A stretch of 62,424 nt of DNA from Oceanobacillus profundus (GCF_003515705.1 NZ_QWEH01000022.1:1-62424), one strand, 5' to 3'. Shown: positions 1-9,123, counted from the stretch's first letter. The notes: a model not told the origin generated them from the letters alone. Program-made: numbers and translations.

Positions 1-369
1 TTCATAGTAATAGCTCCTCTCGTATTATAGCTCTGATTTGGGTTTCCTTTGTTTAATACACTATACCCAAATTAACCTACGTTTTTACGAGTAGGGGCTA
101 GTTTCGTTCATAATAACTCCTGTGGGAGGCTCACCAGCCGCCGCAGGATGCGCGAATTATATTTCCGGAGCGGATTATTTTCGTCAATCATGTTCGGAGT
201 TTATGTGATAAAAACACTTTTGTCTCAGTCTCTACATAAAGGAAAAAATCATTATCTTCCCCCTACCTTTAAATAAGGGATTATATAAACATATTATTTA
301 AGAAAGTCCTCCAAACAGCAGAGACCAATCAGGTCATTTGCACATATAGTACTTCGAGGGGGGATCATA
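1..369. other. non-coding stretch upstream of the AEC transporter
   Basis: I see no plausible gene in this stretch. It contains a GC-rich patch (listed separately) in AT-rich DNA, and the last bases carry a G-rich ribosome binding site (about 356-364) for the gene at 370. No convincing promoter was picked out by eye. Confidence 0.5.
116..157. repeat. GC-rich intergenic patch, possible dispersed repeat
   Basis: A GC-rich, locally self-complementary stretch (TCCTG near its left end, CAGGA near its right end) lies in otherwise AT-rich intergenic DNA. From memory it resembles the short GC-rich dispersed elements common between Bacillaceae genes, but no second copy is present in the window, so the repeat call is an inference. 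Confidence 0.3.
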
Positions 370-1299
370 TTGGATTCAACGTTGAATTTCCTGCAAGAGA
401 TGATACAATTGTACAGCATTGCACTGCTTGGATTTTTAGTCAGGAAATTTGGGATTTTTAATGAAAATACCAATCATGTACTGACACAGCTTATTTTATA
501 TATCACCTTACCAGCACTCATCTTATACTCTTTAAATATGCCGTTTTCCTATCATTTAATGAAAGATTTCCTTTGGCTTATTGCGATGTCCTCCTATGCC
601 CTTCTTTTATCCATTTTTCTTGCTATTTGGATGCGGAATCGCTCCCAGCTGAACGAAAATCAGAAAAGCGTTTATGAGGGACTTATCATTTTCGGCAATC
701 AAGGATATATTGGTTTCGCAGTTATTTTTGCTATTTTCGGGGAGCAAGGAATCGTTTATTTGACGATGTATAATATTGTTTTATTCATTCTTATCTGGAC
801 ATATGGAATCTATTTATTTTCACGTTCGAAAGCAACGATCAATTGGAGCAAAGTATTCTTGAATCCTGGAACTTTTTCTACATTCGTCGGATTAATTATC
901 TTGTTTCTTCCCATCAGTATGCCAAGTGGGATCGCAAACACATTGGAAAGTCTCGGAAAAATGACTGTGCCGCTTTCCATGATTTTAATTGGCAGTTTAA
1001 TCGCAGATGTGAAATACAACGATTTTCCGTTACTACTTAAAAATAAATACATTTGGAAAGCAGCGCTAGCGAAGCTGCTTATCGTCCCACTCCTTCTACT
1101 CCCTTTTGCTTTTCTTTCTGTACCATTACCATTACTAACCATTGCCGTTCTCGTCGCTGGGATGCCTTCTGCGCCTACTATTTCAATTTATGCTCAAGAA
1201 TACAATGGCGACACGCTTTTTGCATCGATTGGGGTTATTGTTTCAAGCTTATTGTGTGTAATTACGATTCCATTTTTATATTTTATCCTATCTCTTTAA
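370..1299 (+). CDS. AEC (auxin efflux carrier) family transporter
   Basis: A 309-residue integral membrane protein with about ten hydrophobic segments spread over its whole length, the usual length and layout of the AEC/malate permease family (PF03547). Members export or exchange organic acids or amino acids across the cytoplasmic membrane; the substrate here is unknown. The start is TTG at 370, preceded by a run of G. It converges on the amino acid permease gene, with a shared hairpin between them. Monocistronic by layout. Its neighbours suggest amino or organic acid transport, but that is inference. Confidence 0.85.
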   Translation: MDSTLNFLQEMIQLYSIALLGFLVRKFGIFNENTNHVLTQLILYITLPALILYSLNMPFSYHLMKDFLWLIAMSSYALLLSIFLAIWMRNRSQLNENQKSVYEGLIIFGNQGYIGFAVIFAIFGEQGIVYLTMYNIVLFILIWTYGIYLFSRSKATINWSKVFLNPGTFSTFVGLIILFLPISMPSGIANTLESLGKMTVPLSMILIGSLIADVKYNDFPLLLKNKYIWKAALAKLLIVPLLLLPFAFLSVPLPLLTIAVLVAGMPSAPTISIYAQEYNGDTLFASIGVIVSSLLCVITIPFLYFILSL

Positions 1300-1311
1300 A
1301 CATCCTAATGA

Positions 1312-1352
1312 AAAGGAACAGCTAAATTACAACTGTTCCCTTTGTTGTTTTT
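1312..1352. terminator. bidirectional intrinsic terminator
   Basis: The GGAACAG/CTGTTCC hairpin (1315-1321 and 1333-1339) is flanked by A-rich DNA on the left and a T run on the right. It lies between two convergent genes and can serve both. Confidence 0.7.
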
Positions 1353-1358
1353 TTAATT

Positions 1359-2768
1359 CTAAGCGATACGGTCAATTTCGTTTTTCATATGCTCATCAGC
1401 AAATTCCTTTCCATACTTGGCCATTGACACATTATACAAGATGATTCCTAAAACAGACCATACACCGATAATAATCCACTCAGGACCACCAAGTGCTGAT
1501 GGCATACCTGGCATATAAAGGGTGGCGATTCCGCCTGCCATCACAGCTGCAACCCAGCCTAGTGTTGTGCCACCAGGTAGTTTAAATGGCCGTTTCATTT
1601 CTGGATCTTTTTTACGTAAAATAATGAAGGATATGGCTACCATAAGCCACGCTACGACCAGTCCAAGTCCTCCTGCATCCACAAACCATACTAATGCAGG
1701 CCTGCCTAATAATGGTGCAGCAGTTGACAGGAATGCAATTAACAAAATAGCTTTATGCGGTGTTTTATACCTAGGATGAAGTTCACCTAAACTTTTTGGA
1801 AGCATGCCGGCATTAGCAAGTGCATAGATAGCGCGACTTCCTCCTACATAGAAACCAATCCAGCTTGTCAAAATCCCGCCAATACCACCGAGAACAAGAA
1901 TATTAGACATCATTTGACTGCCTCCAAATGCCTTACCCATTGCATCGGCAGTGACCAGGGTCGATTCATTTAACTCTGCAGGCGTTAGAATACGTGACAC
2001 ACCAAATATAACGGAAACATACCAGACAATCGCAAGCACCACCGAGAATATTAGTAATTGTCCAATTCGCTTTTGTGGTAAATTAATTTCTTCAGCTGAT
2101 TGCGGAATAACATCAAATCCAACAAACATAAATGGCGTCATAATGAGTACTGTTAATAGCCCTGCCATCCCATTGTCAAACAAAGGCTCCATATTTTGCG
2201 TACTTCCGCCAATCGTACTGCCTGTAATCAGCAAGATACCTGCAATAATAATTAACAATGTTAGAATGAACATAATCGAGGTCGAGAACTTTATTCCTCG
2301 ATAATTTACCCAAGCAATTAAAATAGACCCTAGAATCCCAACACCTGCCCATGTAAGTGTGACATCCCACTCTGCAATTGTGTACAAATAGCCCTGACTG
2401 TAATTTGGAATTAAATATTCAAAAACAGTAGGAAGGGCAACTGCTTCAAATGCTACAACAGAAACATATCCAAGAATAATTGCCCATGTTGTAATAAATG
2501 ATGCCATCCTCCCCATTGCTTTAAAACTGTATACATGTTCACCTCCAGCTAAAGGTAGTGCTGAAGCTAGCTCTGCATAGGTGAGCCCGACAAATATTAC
2601 CATCAATCCACCGATTGCAAAAGCAAGAATTGCCCCTAACGAACCTGCACCCGTTATCCACAAGCCAGCAGTTACAACCCATCCCCAGCCAATCATAGCT
2701 CCAAATGCAAGTGTAAGTACATCTCGATTCCCTAGTATCTTTAACAGCTTCTGTTCATTTTCCAACAT
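1359..2768 (-). CDS. APC-superfamily amino acid permease
   Basis: A 469-residue protein with about 12 predicted membrane helices. The first helix carries the glycine-rich segment GAMIGWGWVV, typical of APC permeases that bind the substrate amino group there. It takes up an amino acid or amine across the cytoplasmic membrane, probably with a cation. It is the last gene of the minus-strand catabolic cluster, behind a class III aminotransferase, which fits delivery of an amino compound to that enzyme. The start ATG follows a GGGGGA SD sequence. The leader has an unusual hairpin able to compete with this SD (see 2772-2873). Confidence 0.88.
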   Translation of the reverse strand: MLENEQKLLKILGNRDVLTLAFGAMIGWGWVVTAGLWITGAGSLGAILAFAIGGLMVIFVGLTYAELASALPLAGGEHVYSFKAMGRMASFITTWAIILGYVSVVAFEAVALPTVFEYLIPNYSQGYLYTIAEWDVTLTWAGVGILGSILIAWVNYRGIKFSTSIMFILTLLIIIAGILLITGSTIGGSTQNMEPLFDNGMAGLLTVLIMTPFMFVGFDVIPQSAEEINLPQKRIGQLLIFSVVLAIVWYVSVIFGVSRILTPAELNESTLVTADAMGKAFGGSQMMSNILVLGGIGGILTSWIGFYVGGSRAIYALANAGMLPKSLGELHPRYKTPHKAILLIAFLSTAAPLLGRPALVWFVDAGGLGLVVAWLMVAISFIILRKKDPEMKRPFKLPGGTTLGWVAAVMAGGIATLYMPGMPSALGGPEWIIIGVWSVLGIILYNVSMAKYGKEFADEHMKNEIDRIA

Positions 2769-2771
2769 GCA

Positions 2772-2873
2772 TCCCCCATTTACTTCGTGATTTCAACACG
2801 CATTAACCAGCTGTAATGCCCCCTGCATCAGGTATAAAAAAGACATGAAGGTGGGGGCATTATAGCCCGTAAA
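2772..2873 (-). promoter_or_regulatory. hairpin leader of the amino acid permease, possible SD-sequestering switch
   Basis: Read on the minus strand, this leader starts with TTTACGGGC (2865-2873), then has a perfect 10-bp stem TAATGCCCCC/GGGGGCATTA (arms 2853-2862 and 2814-2823), and ends with GTAAATGGGGGAT just before the start codon. The GGGGG of the SD could pair with the CCCCC of the first arm in place of the second arm, so the two folds would be mutually exclusive. TTTACGGGC and GTAAATGGGGGAT both recur at 9805-9882. The structure is seen; a regulatory role is inferred. Confidence 0.45.
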
Positions 2874-2998
2874 TCTCTGATTCTGCTAAAAGTTCTGCGG
2901 TTTTCCCTTTTGGTGCCAGGATTTGCAGGTAAGGAAAGGATTTCCTGCTAAATAAAATTTCATTTTATGTTAAATCTTAATGCATGAGCTATTTGCTA

Positions 2999-4351
2999 TT
3001 ATTCATTCACCATATGAGGAATAAGTTGTTTTTGAACAGATAAAATAGCATCATATAATTTTTCTACCATGCTATCAATTTGTAATTGATCCATAATTAA
3101 GGGTGGTGAAAAACAGATAATATCCGTATTTTCATACGTAACAGCCCGGCAAATTACACCTCTTTCATGTAAAGCTTCTACGACTTTCGAAGCCACTTGC
3201 AATTTTGCAGAAAAGCGCTTATTGTTAGCCGGATCTTGAACTAGCTCGACTGCTCCTAATAAGCCAATTGCTCTTACATCACCAACAATTTTTAATTGTT
3301 CTTTTATTTTTTTAAATCCTTCGAGTAAGTATGCCCCCATTGCTTTAGCATTAGCTACCAGCCCTTCTTTTTCGATAATATCAATATTTCTCAATGCTAC
3401 AGCTGCTGCTGTCGGGTGTCCGCTATAGGTAAAACCATGGAATAATGTCCCTTTTGATTTATCCTTCAATACGTTGTGGATAGAATCGGACACAATTACC
3501 CCACCCATTGGGATATAGCCACTTGTAACTCCTTTAGCAAACGTAATTAAGTCTGGTGTTACTCCCCAATTTTCAATACCAAAGAATTTTCCAGTTCGTC
3601 CAAATCCAGTAATCACTTCATCTGCAACAAACAAAATCCCATATTCATTACATAAATTACGGACTTCTTTAAAATAATTGGATGGGGGAATTAATACACC
3701 ACCCGCACCTTGTACTGGTTCGGCAAAAAAAGCAGCAATATTCTCAGCTCCTTCTTCTTCAATCACAGAACGAAGCGATGCAATAGCCTTCTCTGTTCCC
3801 TCCCAGTAAGGGGTGTCTGCATGGAGAAAGTCATTCATTAAATGGCCAGCCATATCCCAAAACTCAGGAATTCCTGTGACACTTGTTGAAGCCGCAGCAA
3901 CTCCGTGATAACCTCGCTTTAATGCTACAATTTTCCTGCGTTGCGGATGTCCTTGTATTTTCCAGTAGTGGCGCACTAATTTAACAGCAGAATCATTGGA
4001 CTCCGAACCTCCTGACGTAAAGAAAACAGCATTTAAATCTTCTGGAGCAAGTGAAGCAATCTTTGCTGCTAGTTTAATAGCTGGTTCATGGCTAAATGTT
4101 GAAAAGGCAGAGCTATATGCCAGTTTTTTCATCTGGTCTGCAGCAGCTTCCGCAAGTTCATTTCTGCCATGACCAATATTTACATTCCATAATGATGACA
4201 TCGCATCTATGAATACGCTTCCATTTATGTCAGTTAAATAGATCCCCTCTCCCTTTTCTACAATCAATTTAGCTCCCTTTTCCTGTTGCTGCTGGATAGA
4301 TGAAGTTGGGTGAATGAAATGTCTTTTGTCCAGTTCGATTAAATTTTTCAT
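2999..4351 (-). CDS. class III PLP-dependent aminotransferase (omega-amino acid:pyruvate type)
   Basis: About 450 residues, normal for class III (ornithine/omega-amino acid) aminotransferases. Visible signatures are TSGGSESND (cofactor phosphate region), FVADEVITGFGRTG (aspartate contacting the PLP ring nitrogen) and LITFAKGVTSGYIPMG with the PLP-binding lysine. It moves an amino group from an omega-amino or similar substrate to pyruvate or 2-oxoglutarate in the cytoplasm. I prefer the ATG at 4351 because GGGAGGAATCATA precedes it; an in-frame ATG 27 bases upstream has no SD. The gene follows a structured intergenic region and lies upstream of the permease. Substrate unknown. Confidence 0.88.
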   Translation of the reverse strand: MKNLIELDKRHFIHPTSSIQQQQEKGAKLIVEKGEGIYLTDINGSVFIDAMSSLWNVNIGHGRNELAEAAADQMKKLAYSSAFSTFSHEPAIKLAAKIASLAPEDLNAVFFTSGGSESNDSAVKLVRHYWKIQGHPQRRKIVALKRGYHGVAAASTSVTGIPEFWDMAGHLMNDFLHADTPYWEGTEKAIASLRSVIEEEGAENIAAFFAEPVQGAGGVLIPPSNYFKEVRNLCNEYGILFVADEVITGFGRTGKFFGIENWGVTPDLITFAKGVTSGYIPMGGVIVSDSIHNVLKDKSKGTLFHGFTYSGHPTAAAVALRNIDIIEKEGLVANAKAMGAYLLEGFKKIKEQLKIVGDVRAIGLLGAVELVQDPANNKRFSAKLQVASKVVEALHERGVICRAVTYENTDIICFSPPLIMDQLQIDSMVEKLYDAILSVQKQLIPHMVNE

Positions 4352-4407
4352 TATGATTCCTCCCTGATTTGTGCCCATTTTGGAGACTTCTTCATTTTGT
4401 CTTGTAT

Positions 4408-4600
4408 AAAAACGAAAAAACCAGAAATATGGACAGATTTATAAGTTTAGACTGTCGATATAACTGGTTTTCACCTAGGTAGTGCGTCGCTTCGTCAACA
4501 ACGTCATTTAGGTGAAGCAGTTATTTATTATCTTATTATTTTTAATTTAACAAAAACTACACTAATGGTCAACTTCGAATTTTAGATTGATTACCATTAT
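4408..4600 (-). promoter_or_regulatory. structured RNA region with intrinsic terminator, possible attenuator
   Basis: In minus-strand RNA order there are four stems. First is a TAATGGT/ACCATTA stem (4593-4599 and 4563-4569). Next is an 8-bp stem TTCACCTA/TAGGTGAA (4509-4516 and 4470-4477) enclosing a CGTTG/CGACG hairpin. Then comes an AAAACCAG/CTGGTTTT stem (4464-4471 and 4417-4424) enclosing GACAG/CTGTC. A T-rich run follows. The last stem looks like an intrinsic terminator. It may end the operon that finishes at 4636, or attenuate the aminotransferase gene. I do not recognise a known riboswitch consensus. Confidence 0.5.
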
Positions 4601-4635
4601 AACGAAATCGATCATGACAAAACTTCTTAACTATA

Positions 4636-5322
4636 TTAAACTTTGAAATTCGATAACCCATACGATACATATTCCGTCAACGTATTAATATCAAAAATTG
4701 GCAAACTCGTAACCTCTCTCAACGCACTTTTGTATGGTGGCATATTCGTACACTCTAAAACAATTGCCTTAACCATCGGGTTTTCAGCTAGCAGACTTGA
4801 CGCTACCTGCTGCATTTCGCATGCTATTGCTTTTCTATCTAGATCAATTGTTTCCTTCACAATGGCATTTGTGAATGCTGGCATATCGTCCATACCAGCA
4901 ATTGCAATTGGTGTGTGATGAGCTTCAACACCTTGTAAATGCGTTTGCGTCAGACTTGTCCTGCGAGCCGTAATAACCCCTACTATCCCGCCAGTTATTT
5001 GCTGTACCATCGGAATTTGAATTAAGCTTGATGAATAAAACGGTACGCGCAATTCACGTTGAATCTCTTTTTGAAATAATGCAAGAAAACCACAGCTCGT
5101 TGTGATTGCTTTTACCCCTTTATTTTCTAATTCCTTAGCTCCTATAACAAAGGGTTCAATTAAACGCGTATCACCCAATTTAACAACACGGTCTGTTGTT
5201 GCATGATCAACAACTTGGTATGCAACTGGAAAAGAATATGTCTCTGGATTACCAATATCACCCTTTAGTCTGTAAAAATTTGTATTCAACATCAGTATGC
5301 CAATAAGTGGTTTCTCACCCAT
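4636..5322 (-). CDS. Asp/Glu racemase family protein
   Basis: About 228 residues, typical of the Asp/Glu/hydantoin racemase fold (PF01177). Two cysteines stand in the expected catalytic positions: TTSCGFLALF near residue 79 and LECTNMPPY near residue 190, the two-base pair of cofactor-free racemases and maleate isomerases. It could epimerise the substrate to the D form used by the adjacent oxidase; EutA-like or decarboxylase roles are alternatives. I take the ATG that overlaps the upstream stop codon (TAATG) as start, implying translational coupling to the transporter gene; a GTG lies 12 bases upstream. Confidence 0.75.
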   Translation of the reverse strand: MGEKPLIGILMLNTNFYRLKGDIGNPETYSFPVAYQVVDHATTDRVVKLGDTRLIEPFVIGAKELENKGVKAITTSCGFLALFQKEIQRELRVPFYSSSLIQIPMVQQITGGIVGVITARRTSLTQTHLQGVEAHHTPIAIAGMDDMPAFTNAIVKETIDLDRKAIACEMQQVASSLLAENPMVKAIVLECTNMPPYKSALREVTSLPIFDINTLTEYVSYGLSNFKV

Positions 5323-6674
5323 TAGATAAACCACAAGATTAAACCTATTATTAAAAAATAAAAGGAGTTTGGTAATGCTAATGTCATCACTTTAATCGGA
5401 TCCACCTTTTTATTTAATATCCCACCAATTAACCCACACACAACAAATGCGGTTAATCCTACCGGCGGCATGTTTTGCCCAGCTGCTGCAATATGGGAAG
5501 CACCCAATGCAATTAATGTTGGGTCAACATGCATTGATTCTAGTATCGGGCCCAAGAATGTAACAACGACAGATTGAGCAGTAGTTTGAGAACCAGTTAG
5601 CATCCCGACAACTACCATAGCTATAGCTCCTCCCACTTTTATCATCGAAGAAGCTAACCCTTCTGTCATAAGTTCAACCTTTTCAATTAAACCTGAAGCA
5701 TAGAACACTCCTACCATAACGCCGGCAGAAAGTTGGATTTGGACGGTTTGGTTCACTTTTCCTAGTCCGTTTTTAATTACACCTTTTGTTTGCTTTCTAA
5801 CAGACGGGAATAAGAAACCGACAAGCAGTGCGATAATAATTGCTGCTACAATTTGATTGGTTAACCCCTGTAAAATAGGTATCCCGATAAGCGGTTCGAG
5901 AATATAAACAAAAATTGCGATTTCAGTAAAAATATTATAGTCAAATAAGGTGTTTGCGATAACAATGGCAATTAGAACAAAGAGAGGTATGAGCGTCTTC
6001 CAGTTTTCTTTCAGGATTTGGAAAACAGATTGATTGGGAATTAATTCTGGTGGCATTTTTTTCCCGCGGACAAAACGAAATGATTCTAAAATTGCTAGAA
6101 TTCCACCAATGGACACAGTTATATACGCAAGCTTGGCAACTGGTCCTGGATCGATACCGATAAGGGATGCAGACAAGAAAACGCCTTGTGTAATAGGTGG
6201 CATAATGGAACCAATAGATGCGCCAATCAAGATAATCATTCCGATTTGCTCAGGCTTTAGTTTCAATTCAGTTAGTGCGTGGATTACGAGAAATCCAATA
6301 ACCGCAGCTGCAGCGATAGCATCTCCAAGAAAAGACCCAGCCAAAATTAAAGTTATAAACACGGCGGCAATCAAACCTTTTGGAGAATTACCGAATGCAG
6401 CTCGTAAACTATTCAATGTTGTATCCATTGCACCTAATTTCACCTGTGATTCAGCATATAAACTGCCAAATATAGAAAGCATAATAACCCAAGATAAACG
6501 ATCAATTCCATCAATAAATGCAACAATCATTTCATTAAAGTTCAAGCCTGAAATAAATGCCGATGAGAGTGCAGCAACGAGAAGCGCCGCCCTTATATCA
6601 CCACCTACTTTGGGTATTTGTTTAACAAAAACAATGGTAAAAAGCAACACTAAAGGTATTATTATTTCCAACAT
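5322..6674 (-). CDS. DctM-like TRAP/ion-transporter-superfamily permease
   Basis: About 450 residues with 11-12 hydrophobic helices; GSFLGDAIAAAAVIGFLVIHAL and GSIMPPITQGVFLSASLIG resemble the paired re-entrant regions of TRAP large subunits (DctM, PF06808). No small membrane subunit or periplasmic binding protein gene is adjacent, so it may act alone as a secondary transporter or use partners encoded elsewhere. It sits inside the flavoenzyme operon, so it probably imports that pathway's substrate. ATG at 6674 is chosen because AGGGGTG lies just upstream; a GTG inside that SD is a poorer start. Confidence 0.75.
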   Translation of the reverse strand: MLEIIIPLVLLFTIVFVKQIPKVGGDIRAALLVAALSSAFISGLNFNEMIVAFIDGIDRLSWVIMLSIFGSLYAESQVKLGAMDTTLNSLRAAFGNSPKGLIAAVFITLILAGSFLGDAIAAAAVIGFLVIHALTELKLKPEQIGMIILIGASIGSIMPPITQGVFLSASLIGIDPGPVAKLAYITVSIGGILAILESFRFVRGKKMPPELIPNQSVFQILKENWKTLIPLFVLIAIVIANTLFDYNIFTEIAIFVYILEPLIGIPILQGLTNQIVAAIIIALLVGFLFPSVRKQTKGVIKNGLGKVNQTVQIQLSAGVMVGVFYASGLIEKVELMTEGLASSMIKVGGAIAMVVVGMLTGSQTTAQSVVVTFLGPILESMHVDPTLIALGASHIAAAGQNMPPVGLTAFVVCGLIGGILNKKVDPIKVMTLALPNSFYFLIIGLILWFI

Positions 6675-6679
6675 CTTTA

Positions 6680-7855
6680 TCACCCCTGTTTAGGTGAAGC
6701 ATGGGACGCATTAAAACGATCGAGTTGTAATTGATCCAGAAAATCCTTGTACTTCAAATCTTTATTTACCAAGCTGGCAACTAATAAACCGGTAATTGGA
6801 GCAAGTGCAATTCCATCTCCTTCATGGCCTGCCGCAATAATAAACCCTTTTAAATGCGGCACTTCACTAATAATAGGAAGCCCGTCACTAGTAAATGGAC
6901 GAAACCCTACCATTGCACGAATAATACGGACAGGTTCTAAGGATGGTGCTATTCGGCGAGCATGCATTGCAACAGCTGATAATATTTTCGGTTCAACCGC
7001 TTTATCATATCCTTTAAACTCCCTGCTTCCACCTATTAATAAATTTCCACTTTCCGTTTGTCCAAGTGAAAGTCCAATTCCATAAGATGGGACGTCTGTG
7101 TTATTGGATAGATGCTTCGCAGCAATGTACTGTGAACATAAAATATTCCCATGAACAATTGGTTTTACTTTTTCTGAAATTAGAATCACTCCGCGGCGCG
7201 GTATAATCGGCAGTCCAATCCCGACCATTTCCGCTATTTTAGGAGCAAAAGGACCAGCAGCATTGATAACAAGTTCCGTTTCGATTCTTCCATCATTAGT
7301 TTGTACTGCAATTACTCGACTATCCTTTGTTACAATCCCGGTTACTTCGGTATGCCTGCGAATGATTAACCCCTTTCGTTTTGCAGCTTCAGCAAAGGCT
7401 CGTGTTAATAGCAGCGGATTGACTTCTGCATCTACCGTACTATAGGTCGCACCAACAATTCCCGGGGATAAACATGGCTGAAATGCCAATGCTTCTTTTT
7501 GATCTACTAATTTTACATTTATATCTGCCTTATTTTGTTGCTTTACAAATTTTCTCATAAAATCAAGGTGGCTTTCATTCTCAATAACAATCATGCCGCC
7601 ATTTTTTTGAAATTCAATATTCATTCCTAATTCTTCTTCCAGATTCTCATATACCATTCGGCTCTCCTGAGCTAGTTTAATAGGAAATCCAGGCTTTTTG
7701 GATTGTAAAAAAATTGCTTTGTCACAGGAACCAGAAGTCTCGGCACCAATTTCTCCTTTTTCGATTAACACTACCTTGCGATTTCCAGCAAGCCTGTAAG
7801 CAATCGATGTACCGATTACCCCGCCTCCAACAATTACAACATCAGCTGTTTCCAT
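6680..7855 (-). CDS. FAD-dependent D-amino/imino acid dehydrogenase, beta-type subunit
   Basis: About 391 residues of the DAO fold (PF01266). VVIVGGGVIGTSIAYRL near the N-terminus binds the FAD ADP moiety, and the C-terminal AAGHEGDGIALAPITG is the usual second FAD contact. By family and context it resembles the catalytic subunit of HcnC, OoxB/NoxB (opine oxidase) or D-hydroxyproline dehydrogenase, oxidising a C-N bond and passing electrons to the partner subunits encoded just upstream. GAGGAG nine bases before the ATG at 7855 supports this start. Substrate not determinable from sequence. Confidence 0.82.
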   Translation of the reverse strand: METADVVIVGGGVIGTSIAYRLAGNRKVVLIEKGEIGAETSGSCDKAIFLQSKKPGFPIKLAQESRMVYENLEEELGMNIEFQKNGGMIVIENESHLDFMRKFVKQQNKADINVKLVDQKEALAFQPCLSPGIVGATYSTVDAEVNPLLLTRAFAEAAKRKGLIIRRHTEVTGIVTKDSRVIAVQTNDGRIETELVINAAGPFAPKIAEMVGIGLPIIPRRGVILISEKVKPIVHGNILCSQYIAAKHLSNNTDVPSYGIGLSLGQTESGNLLIGGSREFKGYDKAVEPKILSAVAMHARRIAPSLEPVRIIRAMVGFRPFTSDGLPIISEVPHLKGFIIAAGHEGDGIALAPITGLLVASLVNKDLKYKDFLDQLQLDRFNASHASPKQG

Positions 7856-7888
7856 GAATCTCAACTCCTCAAACAGCTTTTTCATTCC

Positions 7889-7910
7889 ATAAAGTGAAAC
7901 TTCATTCAGT
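7889..7910 (-). repeat. 22-nt leader repeat, copy 1
   Basis: AAGTGAAACTTCATTCAGT and three flanking bases match 21 of 22 positions with 9712-9733. On the minus strand both copies lie upstream of a flavoenzyme-complex gene, and the similarity continues loosely into the SD region. This copy overlaps the stop codon of the preceding gene. A near-palindrome TGAARCTTCA lies at its centre. Confidence 0.6.
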
Positions 7911-9123
7911 AATGATTTACCTCACTGATCCGGGATAAACGCTCTAGCTTTTCCCTGCCGTTTTCAAGCCCTGGGTGAAATTTAATAACAGCGTTCTTTC
8001 GCTCTAGGCTAACTTTTTCTTTTGCCTTTTTTATTAATTCTGGTCCGTCCTTTACTAATCCTATTTGATCACTAATGACGGTACCTACTAGTTCCCCTTG
8101 TGCCATGGCAACCTTTGCCCCCTCAATACCAGTGCTGTTTCCTGCCACAAAAACACCTGATTGTGTTGTTTCCAATTGGTCATTATACAAAGGTATAAGA
8201 CCACCCAATTCCTCGATATGAACACACTCACAACCAGCTGCACTCGCAAGCTCCACTAATGGAAGGAGCCCTCCAGATATACAAACACAATCAACAGAGA
8301 TTCGTTTTTCTTGTTTTCTTCCAAGCTGTCCATTTCGATCCACTGTTGCTATCTCAATTTCTTCCACTATGTCATTGCCAGTAATTTCAACTACTGCCTT
8401 TCTTAAATGTAACGGAATCCCCCATACTCTCATGCCAAATGGCGGATAGTAGTTTACCCCAAGTTTTTGCACAGATTCTTTCTGTCCTATCTTTCCAAGT
8501 AATTTAAGCATTGGATTTGGAGCTAAATGCGATAAACTAGAAAGATAGGCAATCATCTTTAATGGATTCGATTTATCCGATGAAAATGCATTTAATGGCG
8601 GAAGATAGATGCCAACAACATCAACTCCAGCCATTTTAAGGTCATAGGCAATTGTTAAAGAAAGTACATCAAGTCCGATGATGGCAACTCGGTTTCCTGG
8701 TTTTACACGCTGAATATTTGCCAATACTTGTGCTGCTCCAATCGCCATAACTCCTGGTTTTGTCCAGCCTGGAATTGGGATTGCTTTTTCCGCAGCACCT
8801 GTTGCAATTAAAACAAAATCTGATTCTAATTGTTCTCCATTATTCAACATCACTTTCCATTTTGGATAAATTCCCCAAACCTCACACTCGAGGAAACATG
8901 GAACACCTAATTGTTTTATTTTATTTTCCATGTTTCGTGCAATTTTCTCGCCAATCCACCATCCCGATTTAGGTTCTTTATAGATCTGACCTCTTAATTT
9001 TCCACCGGGAACTGGATTTTCATCGACCAATGCTACTCGTGCACCGTGAGATGCTGCAATAATGGCTGCCCCCATTCCTGCAGGACCAGCACCGATAACT
9101 ACTAAATCATATTTCATCAGCAT
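7906..9123 (-). CDS. FAD-dependent pyridine-nucleotide-disulfide-type oxidoreductase, alpha-type subunit lacking the BFD domain
   Basis: 405 residues with an N-terminal FAD motif (VVIGAGPAGMGAA), the ATGAAEKAIPIPGW segment of the disulfide reductase fold (PF07992), and a late FVAGNSTGIEG FAD contact. It matches the alpha subunit of HcnB/OoxA-type dehydrogenases, which usually continue into a C-terminal [2Fe-2S] BFD-like domain; here the protein stops short and that domain is encoded by the gene ending at 9412. The second Rossmann motif (VAIIGLDVLSL) has lost the normal glycines, so NAD binding is doubtful. It overlaps the ferredoxin-like gene by 17 bases, implying coupled expression. Confidence 0.8.
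   Translation of the reverse strand: MLMKYDLVVIGAGPAGMGAAIIAASHGARVALVDENPVPGGKLRGQIYKEPKSGWWIGEKIARNMENKIKQLGVPCFLECEVWGIYPKWKVMLNNGEQLESDFVLIATGAAEKAIPIPGWTKPGVMAIGAAQVLANIQRVKPGNRVAIIGLDVLSLTIAYDLKMAGVDVVGIYLPPLNAFSSDKSNPLKMIAYLSSLSHLAPNPMLKLLGKIGQKESVQKLGVNYYPPFGMRVWGIPLHLRKAVVEITGNDIVEEIEIATVDRNGQLGRKQEKRISVDCVCISGGLLPLVELASAAGCECVHIEELGGLIPLYNDQLETTQSGVFVAGNSTGIEGAKVAMAQGELVGTVISDQIGLVKDGPELIKKAKEKVSLERKNAVIKFHPGLENGREKLERLSRISEVNHY

Noticed and set aside
2785..2998. T-box or S-box riboswitch before the permease and aminotransferase genes
   Set aside because: No T-box TGGNACC sequence or S-box core was seen in either leader; only the simple hairpins described.
6034..6693. 219-codon plus-strand frame opposite the DctM-like gene
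   Set aside because: Antisense to a well-supported transporter, Ile/Pro-rich composition typical of the complement of a hydrophobic gene.
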